A stretch of DNA of 64,000 nt from Hellea sp039977295 (GCA_039977295.1 JBDWDN010000005.1:62001-126000), one strand, 5' to 3'. Counted from the first letter of the stretch, positions 1-7,122 are shown. The notes: generated by a model from the letters alone, not told the origin. Numbers and translations: made by a program.

Positions 1-426
1 AAGGGTCATCAACTCTACGACATCTTGGGGGAAGCGATTGGCCGATGCTTGGGAGTCTTTGCGTAAGGCGCGAATGACATTTTGGTCACCGCCAGGCGCG
101 CGGCCCAATCCAAGATCGATGCGATTTGGGTGGAGCGTCGCGAGCGTGCCAAATTGTTCGGCAATGGTGAGGGGCGAATGGTTAGGCAGCATAATCCCGC
201 CAGCGCCAAGCCTGATACTCTTAGTCTGGGACGCGATATGGGCGATCAGCACGGAGGTCGCGGAACTGGCCACAGATATCATATTGTGATGCTCGGCATA
301 CCAGACGCGCTTATAGCCGAGCGCTTCGGCCGCTTGGGCCGTGCTCACGCAATCTTTAAAGCTCTGGGCGATATTGCCTCCCTCTATGACGCGGGCAAGA
401 TCGAGGATAGAGAAGGGAACTGACAT
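1..426 (-). CDS. LLM class flavin-dependent oxidoreductase, partial
   Basis: The N-terminal 142 residues of a luciferase-like monooxygenase-family oxidoreductase; the gene runs off the left edge of the window. The translated start, MSVPFSILDLARVIEGG, and the later runs WYAEHHN, GAGGIMLPNH, AEQFGTLATL and RIDLGLGRAPGG are typical of the YhbW/MsnO8-type branch, which binds reduced flavin in a TIM barrel. The substrate cannot be told from the sequence. The start is the ATG whose complement lies at 424-426. It is transcribed away from the small lipoprotein gene at 549. Family call is confident; specific role is unknown. Confidence 0.85.
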   Translation of the reverse strand, partial: MSVPFSILDLARVIEGGNIAQSFKDCVSTAQAAEALGYKRVWYAEHHNMISVASSATSVLIAHIASQTKSIRLGAGGIMLPNHSPLTIAEQFGTLATLHPNRIDLGLGRAPGGDQNVIRALRKDSQASANRFPQDVVELMTL

Positions 427-548
427 CTTGAATAGATGGCAGGGGAGCGAGGTGAAATCAATGGCTGCATTAGGCATCATTAAAGCGAAATTTGCTGACG
501 GATGGTATTTGAGCTATTGTTTGCCAATCAACAGACGGAGTTATCATC

Positions 549-971
549 ATGCGCGTAATTATAGCTTTAACGCTGGCTCTTATATTTGGCTCTTTTCTTA
601 TAGGGTGCTCACCAAAGGCTTCTAAAACTCTGCCTGCCATGCCTGCAAGCGCGCCAGTTGACATAGATAGCCTTATTGGAGTTTGGGATGTTGCTCTGCA
701 TTTTGATGCTACAAAGCCTCCTAGTGCCACGGTCTTAGAGATTAAAGCCGTGGAGGCGGGCGCTTTGACGGGTAGTTTTTACGGAACCGAATTCGAAATT
801 GCCCGCACGATAAATTTTGAAGGGGAACTTCGCATCAGTTTTGTCACATCCGATGGAAGCGGGCCATATGCGAGCGCTGCGAGGCTTTTGCCGGACGGGT
901 CTTTAAGCGGGCAAACGCTCTCAACCGGCCGCAGCTTTTTGATGGCTTGGTCGGCTCAAAAACAAGGATGA
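549..971 (+). CDS. Small predicted lipoprotein, unknown function
   Basis: A 140-residue protein with a classic lipoprotein signal: MRVIIALTLALIFGSFLIGC, where LIGC is the lipobox and Cys20 the predicted lipidated residue. The mature part is short and has beta-rich character (repeated alternation of hydrophobic and polar residues, ending in RSFLMAWSAQKQG) and no motif I recognise. It probably sits in the periplasm attached to a membrane. It stands alone, between the divergent oxidoreductase gene and another secreted protein gene, with about 120 bases upstream for its own promoter. Confidence 0.65.
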   Translation: MRVIIALTLALIFGSFLIGCSPKASKTLPAMPASAPVDIDSLIGVWDVALHFDATKPPSATVLEIKAVEAGALTGSFYGTEFEIARTINFEGELRISFVTSDGSGPYASAARLLPDGSLSGQTLSTGRSFLMAWSAQKQG

Positions 972-1056
972 ACTCAAGATAACTAGAGTTTCAGGCTTAG
1001 TTCAGTTCACATCAACTATTGCGAAAATCATATCATTCACTATGGGAATTCGCGCT

Positions 1057-1587
1057 ATGAAAATACGATCTTTATGTGCCGCCATTTTGGGCTCGATGAT
1101 GCTAGCCGATAACGCCTTTGCGCTCAGCTGTATGCGTCCTGATCTCGTCAAAACCTTGGAAGAGGCGAAAGCGAGCGAAAAGCTCTATTATGTTTTAGTG
1201 GGCAAATTTGTCCCGATGTCACCCCCGCCGAAACATCAGCCATATGGGGGTTATACATCCCCCGAAGATCAATTTAAGTCGAGACCGCCTGTTATTACGC
1301 GCAGTTATTTTGAAGGCTACTCTGTGGCTAAGCATGCGCGCCGAGACGGACACCTTACGCGCTTTCCTGTAGATATAGAGACGAGCTGCGTGGCGTCATG
1401 GTGTTCAAGCGCGCCGCCGGCTGACCGCGAGGTCATAGCTTTTGTTCAGGCGCGGCCCGGGCAGGCGCCGATCCTTGAAATTTCGCCTTGTCCGAGCCTG
1501 ACCTTTGCCGCGACGACCCCGCAGGTGCAAAAAATCCGTCAATGCTTGGATAAAAGCTGTGAGCCCGAAGCTGTAAACTGGAAATAA
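1057..1587 (+). CDS. Secreted cysteine-containing protein, unknown function
   Basis: About 176 residues. An upstream in-frame ATG at 1042 would add five residues; the ATG at 1057 (MKIRSLCAAILG) gives a better signal peptide, with likely cleavage after NAFA before LSC. The mature protein has several cysteines, including pairs near residues 115-125 (ETSCVASWCSS) and near the C-terminus (RQCLDKSCEP), suggesting disulfides in the periplasm. There is a proline-rich patch around residues 55-75. I do not recognise the family. It is monocistronic, between two other single genes. Confidence 0.6.
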   Translation: MKIRSLCAAILGSMMLADNAFALSCMRPDLVKTLEEAKASEKLYYVLVGKFVPMSPPPKHQPYGGYTSPEDQFKSRPPVITRSYFEGYSVAKHARRDGHLTRFPVDIETSCVASWCSSAPPADREVIAFVQARPGQAPILEISPCPSLTFAATTPQVQKIRQCLDKSCEPEAVNWK

Positions 1588-1616
1588 GCCTAAGTTCATA
1601 AGCCTGATATAAGGGG

Positions 1617-1645
1617 TTGCTATTGCAACTAATGACGCCCATATG
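1617..1645 (+). promoter_or_regulatory. Sigma-70-type promoter of the first cold-shock gene
   Basis: TTGCTA at 1617-1622 and CATATG at 1640-1645 are separated by exactly 17 bases. The same pair (TTGCAA, 17 bases, CATATG) precedes the second cold-shock gene at 5809-5837. Transcription would begin near 1652, giving a 5' leader of about 144 nt. The conservation between paralogues is the main support. Confidence 0.6.
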
Positions 1646-1651
1646 CCCATT

Positions 1652-1764
1652 ATCGATTTACGGCCGAACAATCTGGCTTACTAACCACAGCCGTCCAACG
1701 CATGTGGTGACTATGTATTTTACTCTTCCCGACATCGACAACGCCGCAGCTCCGTGTTGGAGCT
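1652..1764 (+). promoter_or_regulatory. Structured 5' leader of cold-shock gene 1
   Basis: The leader starts with a 36-base block (1652-1687) that matches 5844-5878 upstream of the second csp gene with only a few changes. It ends in a hairpin: AGCTCC (1748-1753), loop GTGTT, GGAGCT (1759-1764). The same hairpin occurs at the same place before the paralogue with compensatory base changes. Long leaders of this sort control cspA mRNA stability and translation in enteric bacteria; a similar role here is inferred. Confidence 0.55.
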
Positions 1765-1795
1765 TGGCAATTTAATGACGTGAAAGGAAATACCC

Positions 1796-2014
1796 ATGTC
1801 AGATATGAAAACAGGAACTGTTAAGTTTTTTAATTCCTCAAAAGGCTTCGGCTTTATTCAACCAGAATCAGGCGATGATGTATTTGTACACATCTCTGCT
1901 GTTCAGCGCTCAGGTCTTGAAGGCCTAAACGAAGGCGACAAAGTCCAATTCGATACGGCTATTGATCAACGCTCTGGTAAAACAGCTGTAGATAACATCT
2001 CTATGGCTGACTAG
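1796..2014 (+). CDS. Cold-shock domain protein (CspA family)
   Basis: A 72-residue single cold-shock (OB-fold) domain that binds single-stranded RNA and DNA and melts RNA structure at low temperature. RNP1 is visible as KGFGFI (residues 16-21) and RNP2 as VFVHI (28-32); the start is MSDMKTGTVKFF. The size is that of stand-alone Csp proteins. The ribosome binding site GAAAGGAAA lies just upstream. The closest relative in the window is the second csp gene at 5975, about 4 kb downstream, with which it shares promoter and leader. It ends in a strong terminator. Confidence 0.95.
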   Translation: MSDMKTGTVKFFNSSKGFGFIQPESGDDVFVHISAVQRSGLEGLNEGDKVQFDTAIDQRSGKTAVDNISMAD

Positions 2015-2054
2015 TTTTCGGCTGAGCTGTTTACAGCTCACGCTAGACTACGAG

Positions 2055-2089
2055 ACGCGCCGCTCCTTTGCTGGACGGCGCGTTTTTTT
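2055..2089 (+). terminator. Intrinsic terminator of cold-shock gene 1
   Basis: ACGCGCCG (2055-2062) pairs perfectly with CGGCGCGT (2076-2083) and is followed by a run of seven T. A second perfect 7-bp hairpin, TGAGCTG / CAGCTCA with loop TTTA (2023-2040), lies between the stop codon and the terminator and may protect the 3' end of the mRNA. Confidence 0.85.
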
Positions 2090-2185
2090 ATGGGCGCGTG
2101 TTTATGGCCCTATTGCCGCAGGGCAAATGACCTCATTCTACCGTAAGCCCTGATGAGCTAGACCCTCCTAATATAGGAGCACATC

Positions 2186-2536
2186 ATGGCTGATATCTTT
2201 CTTTATATTTCTGGCGGTCTCGCCATGTGTGTTGCGATTGTTCATGGGTGGCTTGGCGCGACCAAAGTTGTCGGTCCCGCGGCGACGCCGCATCCCTCAT
2301 CTAAACGCATTCTGCACGCCATCATGTTCCTCTCAGCCATCTATTGGTTTGTTGCAGGAGGCGTGATCATGACCGCTCCGCATGTCTTGAGCGGAGAGGT
2401 GAGGCGCTGGGCTGTCTATGCCTGTGCTGCGATGTTGCTCTTGGGGGCACTTGGCAATCTTTGGGGTATGCGCGGCAAGCATTTTGGCGGATATGCATTA
2501 CTCGTTATTGCCGTGCTGGGCTTTGCTGGGGCTTAG
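2186..2536 (+). CDS. Small four-helix membrane protein, unknown function
   Basis: A 116-residue very hydrophobic protein with about four membrane-spanning segments (roughly residues 3-23, 42-64, 73-93 and 97-115). It has the character of small uncharacterised inner-membrane proteins of alphaproteobacteria. No catalytic motif is evident. The start follows ATAGGAGCACATC, a good ribosome binding site. It precedes a MAPEG-type gene on the same strand by 100 bases, so the two may be co-transcribed. Confidence 0.6.
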   Translation: MADIFLYISGGLAMCVAIVHGWLGATKVVGPAATPHPSSKRILHAIMFLSAIYWFVAGGVIMTAPHVLSGEVRRWAVYACAAMLLLGALGNLWGMRGKHFGGYALLVIAVLGFAGA

Positions 2537-2636
2537 GGCCTGTCTCGAAGCCATCTGGAAACTAAACCTCTGTAAGGGCGCTTGCTTACCGACTGGATTT
2601 ACGCAATGTGGTGCCTGTCAATATAGGGGTTATCTT

Positions 2637-3053
2637 ATGTCACATTTTCTTACGCCGGCGCTCGCGCTTGTTATTTGGACGCTTATCATGATGTTCGTCA
2701 TGTATAAGCGGCGCATTCCTGCGATGAATGCAATTTCCAAACGCACGCAAGATTTTATTGATGACCCGAGCTTGGGCAATAAAATGCCAGCCTCTGCGCG
2801 CTGGGCGGCTGATAATTTTAATCACTTACATGAGAATCCAACGCTATTTTATGCGCTGATGTTCATTATATTTTTAATGGATAAAGCCACCCCGCTCGCG
2901 CTTTATTGTGCCTGGGGCTATGTGGCTATTCGCGTGGTGCATTCTCTGGTGCAGATTTCATCCAATAAGGTTGTGCTGCGTTTTAGCCTATTCATCCTAA
3001 GCTCTATCATACTCATTATCATGGCGCTGAGCACGGCAGCGAAACTGTTTTAA
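2637..3053 (+). CDS. MAPEG family membrane protein
   Basis: About 138 residues from the ATG at 2637 (MSHFLTPAL), chosen because the longer reading frame from 2418 overlaps the previous gene out of frame. It has about four transmembrane helices. The central stretch RWAADNFNHLHENPTLFYAL matches the N-(F/H)-x-H-x-E-N-x-P-x-F signature of the MAPEG family, which includes glutathione transferases and leukotriene synthases; bacterial members are mostly uncharacterised. The mid-protein WGYVAIRVVHSLVQ segment (around residues 90-103) also fits the family. Confidence 0.75.
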   Translation: MSHFLTPALALVIWTLIMMFVMYKRRIPAMNAISKRTQDFIDDPSLGNKMPASARWAADNFNHLHENPTLFYALMFIIFLMDKATPLALYCAWGYVAIRVVHSLVQISSNKVVLRFSLFILSSIILIIMALSTAAKLF

Positions 3054-3094
3054 CATTAGCCTTCATTGCCATATTCAAGTTTAGGGCTGCGCGC

Positions 3095-3664
3095 TTAAGT
3101 TCCCGCCAGATATTCTGCTTTGAATTTTGCGCAGTTCTCCTTTGGGGCAGGTGTGTCCATACCCGAAACGACACGCCACTGGTCATTTGCATAGGCCATT
3201 GACAGGTGGTTCACGCCGCACCCGACAATCTTGCCCTCATATGTGATAACAAATGGAGCCCAGACGGCCGCTAGCGTGCCAAAGCGTTGAACTTCAAGAC
3301 CGAAAATCTCTTCATGCGCTTGTCCCACGTCTAGGGTTCCAACCCAATCCCGCCAGCGTTTCAGGCCGTCGGGCTGAACGACGCCGTCAGCTTTGACGCG
3401 GCGCAAAGTTGCGTTTTCTATAAAGACTTTGTCGACTAATTCGGCATCACCGCGGTACATCGCCATCATCATGCTATGGGCGGTCCCTTGCGGCGAAGAT
3501 AGATCCACAGGGGCTGTAGCGTAATCCGGCGAAGGGTAATCTGGGGATGGGTATGCGGGCGAAGGCTTCTGCAGATCGGCATCCGTGCAGGCTGTGAGGG
3601 TTCCCAACGTTCCAAGAGTCCCAAGCGCTAATAGAGCGGCGGCTAAGCGAGATAATAAAGTCAT
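3095..3664 (-). CDS. Lipoprotein with NTF2/SnoaL-like domain
   Basis: A 189-residue protein with a lipoprotein signal peptide ending in LTAC (Cys26), a short repetitive proline-rich linker (PSPAY, PSPDY, PSPDY), then a domain of about 125 residues resembling the SnoaL/NTF2 cone fold: AHSMMMAMYRGDAELVDKVF, and near the end QWRVVSGMD. The signal peptide also contains a triplet GTL-GTL-GTL repeat, so both ends of the leader region are built from short tandem repeats. NTF2-like domains act as enzymes or binding modules; no active site can be assigned. Probably periplasmic, membrane-anchored. Confidence 0.6.
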   Translation of the reverse strand: MTLLSRLAAALLALGTLGTLGTLTACTDADLQKPSPAYPSPDYPSPDYATAPVDLSSPQGTAHSMMMAMYRGDAELVDKVFIENATLRRVKADGVVQPDGLKRWRDWVGTLDVGQAHEEIFGLEVQRFGTLAAVWAPFVITYEGKIVGCGVNHLSMAYANDQWRVVSGMDTPAPKENCAKFKAEYLAGT

Positions 3665-3781
3665 GTTCTTTCCCTTTTCATAAGCTGTAGCACAGGAATA
3701 GCTAAGTGCAATGAAGCCCTATTTCGTTTGCGCTGCGAAATCTGGCGCGCTATGAATCTGTAAACCTAAGGAGAGTTGATT

Positions 3782-4240
3782 ATGCCAAATTGCCCCGTTG
3801 ATGATTTCACGCTTGCGCAGGAAAGCTATGAAGGCGTGACCATTGATCGTTGCCCGCATTGCGGCGGCGTGTGGCTTGACGAAGGCGAACTTGAAACGAT
3901 TCAGAGCAACCAAGATAGTGATTTTCGAGGCGTGCCAGATGACGCGATGGATTTTGTGACAGGCGCGATTGGCATGGCCCGCTCAGAGACTGAGAAAACG
4001 CTGTCTTGCATCAAATGCGAGTCTGATCTTGTGAAGCGCGAATATAGTTTCACCTCACAAGTCATCATTGATAATTGTCCAAAGGGGCACGGCATGTGGC
4101 TAGATAAGGCTGAATTGCAACGGCTGGAAAAATTCTACGAAGAAGAACAAGACTTCGCCAATTTTGAGGAATCAGAAATTCTGAAAGCCATGAAAGGCGG
4201 CGGAATTAAAGGTTTTTTTGAGAAATTACTGAGCCGGTAA
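3782..4240 (+). CDS. zf-TFIIB (zinc-ribbon) domain protein
   Basis: About 152 residues from the ATG at 3782; AAGGAGAG sits 7 bases upstream, so this start is preferred to the TTG two codons earlier. It has two zf-TFIIB-type zinc ribbons: an N-terminal one with CPHCGGVWLDEGELE (about residues 24-38) and a second with CIKC and NCPKGHGMWLDKAELQ (about 76-113). The C-terminus is basic and glycine-rich (KAMKGGGIKGFFEKLLSR). The family is widespread but functionally obscure. Its last 58 bases are duplicated at 5187-5244, on the far side of the CAP lipoprotein gene. Confidence 0.8.
   Translation: MPNCPVDDFTLAQESYEGVTIDRCPHCGGVWLDEGELETIQSNQDSDFRGVPDDAMDFVTGAIGMARSETEKTLSCIKCESDLVKREYSFTSQVIIDNCPKGHGMWLDKAELQRLEKFYEEEQDFANFEESEILKAMKGGGIKGFFEKLLSR
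4183..4240 (+). repeat. 58-bp direct repeat, copy 1 (3' end of zinc-ribbon gene)
   Basis: The terminal 58 bases of the zinc-ribbon gene recur at 5187-5244 in the same orientation with 53 of 58 positions identical. The two copies bracket the divergently oriented CAP-domain lipoprotein gene. The differences are three silent codon changes, one Phe to Leu change and a TAA to TAG stop change. Confidence 0.85.
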
Positions 4241-4264
4241 AAATTCATAACAAAGTAGCATAGT

Positions 4265-4936
4265 TTAATTTGCAGGATTAGCTAAAAATAAGACCCAATA
4301 ACTTTGAAGCGGGGACGAGGGGGCATAATATTGCGCTGCACCAAATTCGGAAACTGAAGTTAGTTCCAGTCCTCCCTTCGTACTTTTGTCATTTTTCATT
4401 TGCTCAAAAGCTGCGCTCCAAGTCTTTTGGCCTCCTGCAACTGACAACGTCACGACATCAAAAAAATAGCCTTGGTCATATATGGCAGACGTGTAAGAAT
4501 CTCCGTTTTCATAAGTCGATGTTAGGTCATCCTGAGTAGCCAAATATTTAGCGTACAGCTCAGCAGCTGTCGTTAGCTTACTATTATGTCTAACTGTTGA
4601 AAGACCCAGGTTTTTTCGATGATTATTTAAATCTGAATTGACGCTTCGTAATTTTATCATACTCGGCTTTGTTGATGGAAACTCAGTGCCTTGGCCCAAC
4701 CCATCATCCATATAACACATAAGCGTCTGGTCATTGATATTTTGCTGCACTGCAATAGAGCCTCGGCATTTATGCGCGGGTTCGGACTCGCAATGCTTCT
4801 GACATTCCTTTTCATCAATAACCTCTACCGATTTATATAAGGCATTATTGTCTTCTGGAAAGAATGTTAGTTCGTTAGGTGAGGTTTTACAGGATGACAA
4901 GAAGACCAGGGGTAGAATGAAAAATAGTTTGCGCAT
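4265..4936 (-). CDS. CAP/SCP-domain lipoprotein
   Basis: About 223 residues from MRKLFFILPLVFLSSC, a lipoprotein signal with Cys16 predicted lipidated; a 34-codon upstream extension of the frame is unlikely to be used. The first half has a cysteine-rich segment (ECQKHCESEPAHKCRG, then LMCYMDDG) with PAN/apple-like spacing. The second half (about residues 110-223) resembles the CAP (SCP/PR-1) fold: LNNHRKNLGLSTVRHN and KLTTAAELYAKYLA. Base composition is visibly more AT-rich than the neighbours. It points against the zinc-ribbon gene and lies between two copies of that gene's 3' end, suggesting acquisition by insertion. Confidence 0.65.
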   Translation of the reverse strand: MRKLFFILPLVFLSSCKTSPNELTFFPEDNNALYKSVEVIDEKECQKHCESEPAHKCRGSIAVQQNINDQTLMCYMDDGLGQGTEFPSTKPSMIKLRSVNSDLNNHRKNLGLSTVRHNSKLTTAAELYAKYLATQDDLTSTYENGDSYTSAIYDQGYFFDVVTLSVAGGQKTWSAAFEQMKNDKSTKGGLELTSVSEFGAAQYYAPSSPLQSYWVLFLANPAN

Positions 4937-5181
4937 ATCGAGCTTTACGATTGGATTGTTCGGTGTATGTATTTTGAGTATAGGTTTTTTATTGTTTTCT
5001 CTACACTTTGTTGTGGCTCGTTTCAGGTATCTTTGCACAGGTTACCTCTAATAATGTTTGCGCACTCCATTCTCTGTATCTCGAGCAACGTGTTGTTTCC
5101 AAATCCATAACCAGGAAACTTTTTAGCGCCATATTCAGGTCTCGACGCCGATCTTTATGAAAGGGTAGAGGTTTTTTACCA

Positions 5182-5244
5182 ATGATGAAGGCCATGAAAG
5201 GCGGCGGAATTAAAGGCTTTTTGGAAAAATTACTGAGCCGGTAG
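5182..5244 (+). pseudogene. Fragment: duplicated 3' end of the zinc-ribbon gene
   Basis: ATG at 5182 opens 20 codons ending in TAG that read MMKAMKGGGIKGFLEKLLSR, matching the C-terminus of the protein encoded at 3782-4240. Nothing upstream resembles the rest of that gene. The region 4937-5181 between the CAP gene start and this fragment is AT-rich and holds no convincing gene, only the presumed CAP promoter. Confidence 0.75.
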
Positions 5245-5325
5245 AAGCCCTATTTACCCTTTTTAAACCTCACAATTAAAGACTTTTTTAAGGGTGACTC
5301 GATAGGACAGGCGAGGACGTAGAAA

Positions 5326-5760
5326 GTGTGTGGAATGTCATTATCTCAGTTAATTTATACCTCGACATGTACAGCGGAGCTAACGCCTCTATTATCTCAT
5401 CAAGCGTCATTTAAAAGCGTTCAAATTTGTAATCAATTGGGGCTTACAGGCCGCGTTTTCGCCAATGATATAAGTGCCTTTGCTATGACTGAAGGGCCAA
5501 CTGAAATCGTTCAAAGATATTTTAAAGCCGTTGAAGCAGATCCATTGGTTGAAACGATAATTCTTCATGTTGACCGCCCTATCAAGCAGCGGGAATTTTC
5601 AGATTATTTCGTCTTATTGAATTCAAAAGAGCGTTATGATTTTGGGCCTTCAATAGGCGTCTTAACGCCTGAGACCCTAAATGCCGCGCTGCCGTCTCAT
5701 CCGTCAATTAGGCTCAGAATTATGGTCGAGGCGTTTAAACAGGATGTATTAGCGGCTTAA
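5326..5760 (+). CDS. BLUF-like domain protein lacking key flavin contacts
   Basis: About 144 residues. The GTG at 5326 has GAGGA eight bases upstream and is the likely start; an ATG at 5335 is possible. Residues about 5-95 follow the BLUF blue-light sensor layout: QLIYTS (with the flavin-facing Tyr), NQLGLTG, TEGP, EADPLVETIILHVDRPIKQREFSDY. The Asn of the usual N-x-x-x-G-I-T-G motif appears shifted by one (Cys in its place), and the Gln of the usual F-x-Q-x-x-E-G-P motif aligns to Ala. A C-terminal helical tail of about 40 residues follows. Flavin binding is doubtful. It stands alone between the duplicated fragment and the second csp gene. Confidence 0.55.
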   Translation: MCGMSLSQLIYTSTCTAELTPLLSHQASFKSVQICNQLGLTGRVFANDISAFAMTEGPTEIVQRYFKAVEADPLVETIILHVDRPIKQREFSDYFVLLNSKERYDFGPSIGVLTPETLNAALPSHPSIRLRIMVEAFKQDVLAA

Positions 5761-5808
5761 ATGCGAAAATCCGAAGGCCTGCATCTCTAGGGCCTGCGAA
5801 ATCATTCC

Positions 5809-5837
5809 TTGCAATTTAGGCCCTTTGAGGCCATATG
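5809..5837 (+). promoter_or_regulatory. Sigma-70-type promoter of the second cold-shock gene
   Basis: TTGCAA (5809-5814), a 17-base spacer and CATATG (5832-5837), matching the arrangement before the first csp gene. The predicted transcript start is near 5844, giving a leader of about 131 nt. Confidence 0.6.
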
Positions 5838-5843
5838 ATTGCT

Positions 5844-5944
5844 ATCGATTATGGCCAGACAATCCGGCTGACTAACCAAGCGGGCAACCGCGCGGCAAAT
5901 GTTTTTTCTTCCAAGTCGACTACCGCAGGTGCCATGTTGGCGCT
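5844..5944 (+). promoter_or_regulatory. Structured 5' leader of cold-shock gene 2
   Basis: It begins with the 35-base block (5844-5878) shared with the first csp leader, and carries the covarying hairpin GGTGCC (5928-5933), loop ATGTT, GGCGCT (5939-5944). Relative to copy 1, one pair changes from U-A to G-C and two others swap to wobble pairs, so pairing is preserved while sequence is not. Confidence 0.55.
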
Positions 5945-5974
5945 CGCATTATATATGACGTGAAAGGAATACCC

Positions 5975-6196
5975 ATGTCAGACGAAATGAAAACAGGAAC
6001 AGTTAAGTTCTTCAATACAACAAAAGGCTTCGGCTTTATTCAGCCTGAAGATGGCGGCACAGACGTATTTGTCCACATCTCAGCTGTTCAGCGCTCTGGT
6101 CTTGACGGCTTGAACGAAGGCGACAAAGTCTCTTTCGACACAGCTGTTGACGAGCGTTCAGGCAAAACTGCCGTTGACAATGTCAAAATGGCCTAA
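5975..6196 (+). CDS. Cold-shock domain protein (CspA family), paralogue
   Basis: A 73-residue cold-shock domain, nearly identical in layout to the protein at 1796: MSDEMKTGTVKFF, RNP1 KGFGFI, RNP2 VFVHI, then SAVQRSGLDGLNEGDKV. The ATG at 5975 is preferred over the GTG at 5960 because it matches the paralogue's start and has AAAGGAA 6 bases upstream, sequence that the longer frame would translate. It acts as a single-stranded nucleic acid chaperone. The shared promoter and leader suggest the pair is co-regulated. Confidence 0.95.
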   Translation: MSDEMKTGTVKFFNTTKGFGFIQPEDGGTDVFVHISAVQRSGLDGLNEGDKVSFDTAVDERSGKTAVDNVKMA

Positions 6197-6219
6197 GGCT
6201 TAAGCCTTACCCAAAAGAG

Positions 6220-6250
6220 CCCTCATCCGGAAACGGGTGAGGGTTTTTTT
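6220..6250 (+). terminator. Intrinsic terminator of cold-shock gene 2
   Basis: A ten-pair stem (CCCTCATCCG with CGGGTGAGGG, including one G-T pair) closed by a GAAA tetraloop and followed by seven T (6244-6250). A short palindrome AAGGCTTAAGCCTT at 6195-6208 precedes it. Confidence 0.9.
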
Positions 6251-6294
6251 ATGCCGTTTTTTTATGGGGGAGAGAACGGCGCTATAGGCGGCCT

Positions 6295-7122
6295 CTAACA
6301 ATCGCAAAACTCTTCCGTAATATAGGTTCTGGTTTTTTCAGAACTTTGCCGTGAGAACATGTGCGAGCGGCTACCTTGCTCGACAATCTTCCCGTCACAT
6401 AGAAAGACGACATGATCCGCAATGCGTTTTGTCTGTGCAATATTATGGGTCACCATAATAATTGTTATGTCTTTCCCAAGCGCAACAACGAGGCTTTCAA
6501 TGGCTCTGGATGATACGGGGTCAATAGAGGCTGTTGGTTCATCCAGTAGGAGTATGTTGGGTTTAAGGGTCAATGCCCGCGCGATGCAAAGTCGTTGTTG
6601 CTGTCCTAAGGATAAGGATGTTGCGGGGCTCTCTAGCCGGTGAGATACCTCATCCCATAGAGCTGCTTGCTTTAGGCTCTCTTCAATCAATTGCTTTGTT
6701 TCTGACTTGGAAAATTTAAGATTGCGCAGGCCCATGAGCATGTTGTCGTAAATCGAGCATGGAAAGACACAAGGTTGCTGAAACACCATGCCAACGCTGC
6801 GGCGCAGCTGCGTCACATCAGAATATCCTTGCCACAAATCCCGTCCCAAAACCTTCACCGTTCCCGAGCAAGACGCCTGTTCTGTCTCTTCATTGATGCG
6901 ATTGAGCCACCTTAAGAGTGTCGATTTTCCTGCACCTGAGGGCCCCAAAAGGCACGTTACGCCTTTATCGGAAAGGTTCATATTAACGTCAGAGAGGATA
7001 CAATTCTTCCCATAATAGGCAGAGAACCCGTCAATTTGAACAGCCTGGACCCGCTGGGTTTGATCCGCCTCCGAAGCGCTATGAACAATCGTTAAATTTG
7101 GTATTGCATTGGGAAGAGTCAT
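6295..7122 (-). CDS. pstB: Phosphate ABC transporter ATPase PstB
   Basis: A 275-residue ABC ATPase that powers high-affinity phosphate import. Walker A GPSGAGKST (60-68), Q-loop FQQP (114-117), Walker B ILLLDEP (190-196) and the switch His (VTH, 224-226) are intact. The signature motif reads LSLGQQQR (170-177) rather than the usual LSGGQQQR. The N-terminus carries an extra run of about 25 residues before the domain. It is the last gene of pstS-pstC-pstA-pstB and overlaps pstA by one base. No phoU or phoB follows; the next gene is the csp gene, convergent. Confidence 0.9.
   Translation of the reverse strand: MTLPNAIPNLTIVHSASEADQTQRVQAVQIDGFSAYYGKNCILSDVNMNLSDKGVTCLLGPSGAGKSTLLRWLNRINEETEQASCSGTVKVLGRDLWQGYSDVTQLRRSVGMVFQQPCVFPCSIYDNMLMGLRNLKFSKSETKQLIEESLKQAALWDEVSHRLESPATSLSLGQQQRLCIARALTLKPNILLLDEPTASIDPVSSRAIESLVVALGKDITIIMVTHNIAQTKRIADHVVFLCDGKIVEQGSRSHMFSRQSSEKTRTYITEEFCDC

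Noticed and set aside
5960..5974. GTG start adding five residues to the second cold-shock protein
   Set aside because: The five codons cover the ribosome binding site, and the paralogue starts at the equivalent ATG.
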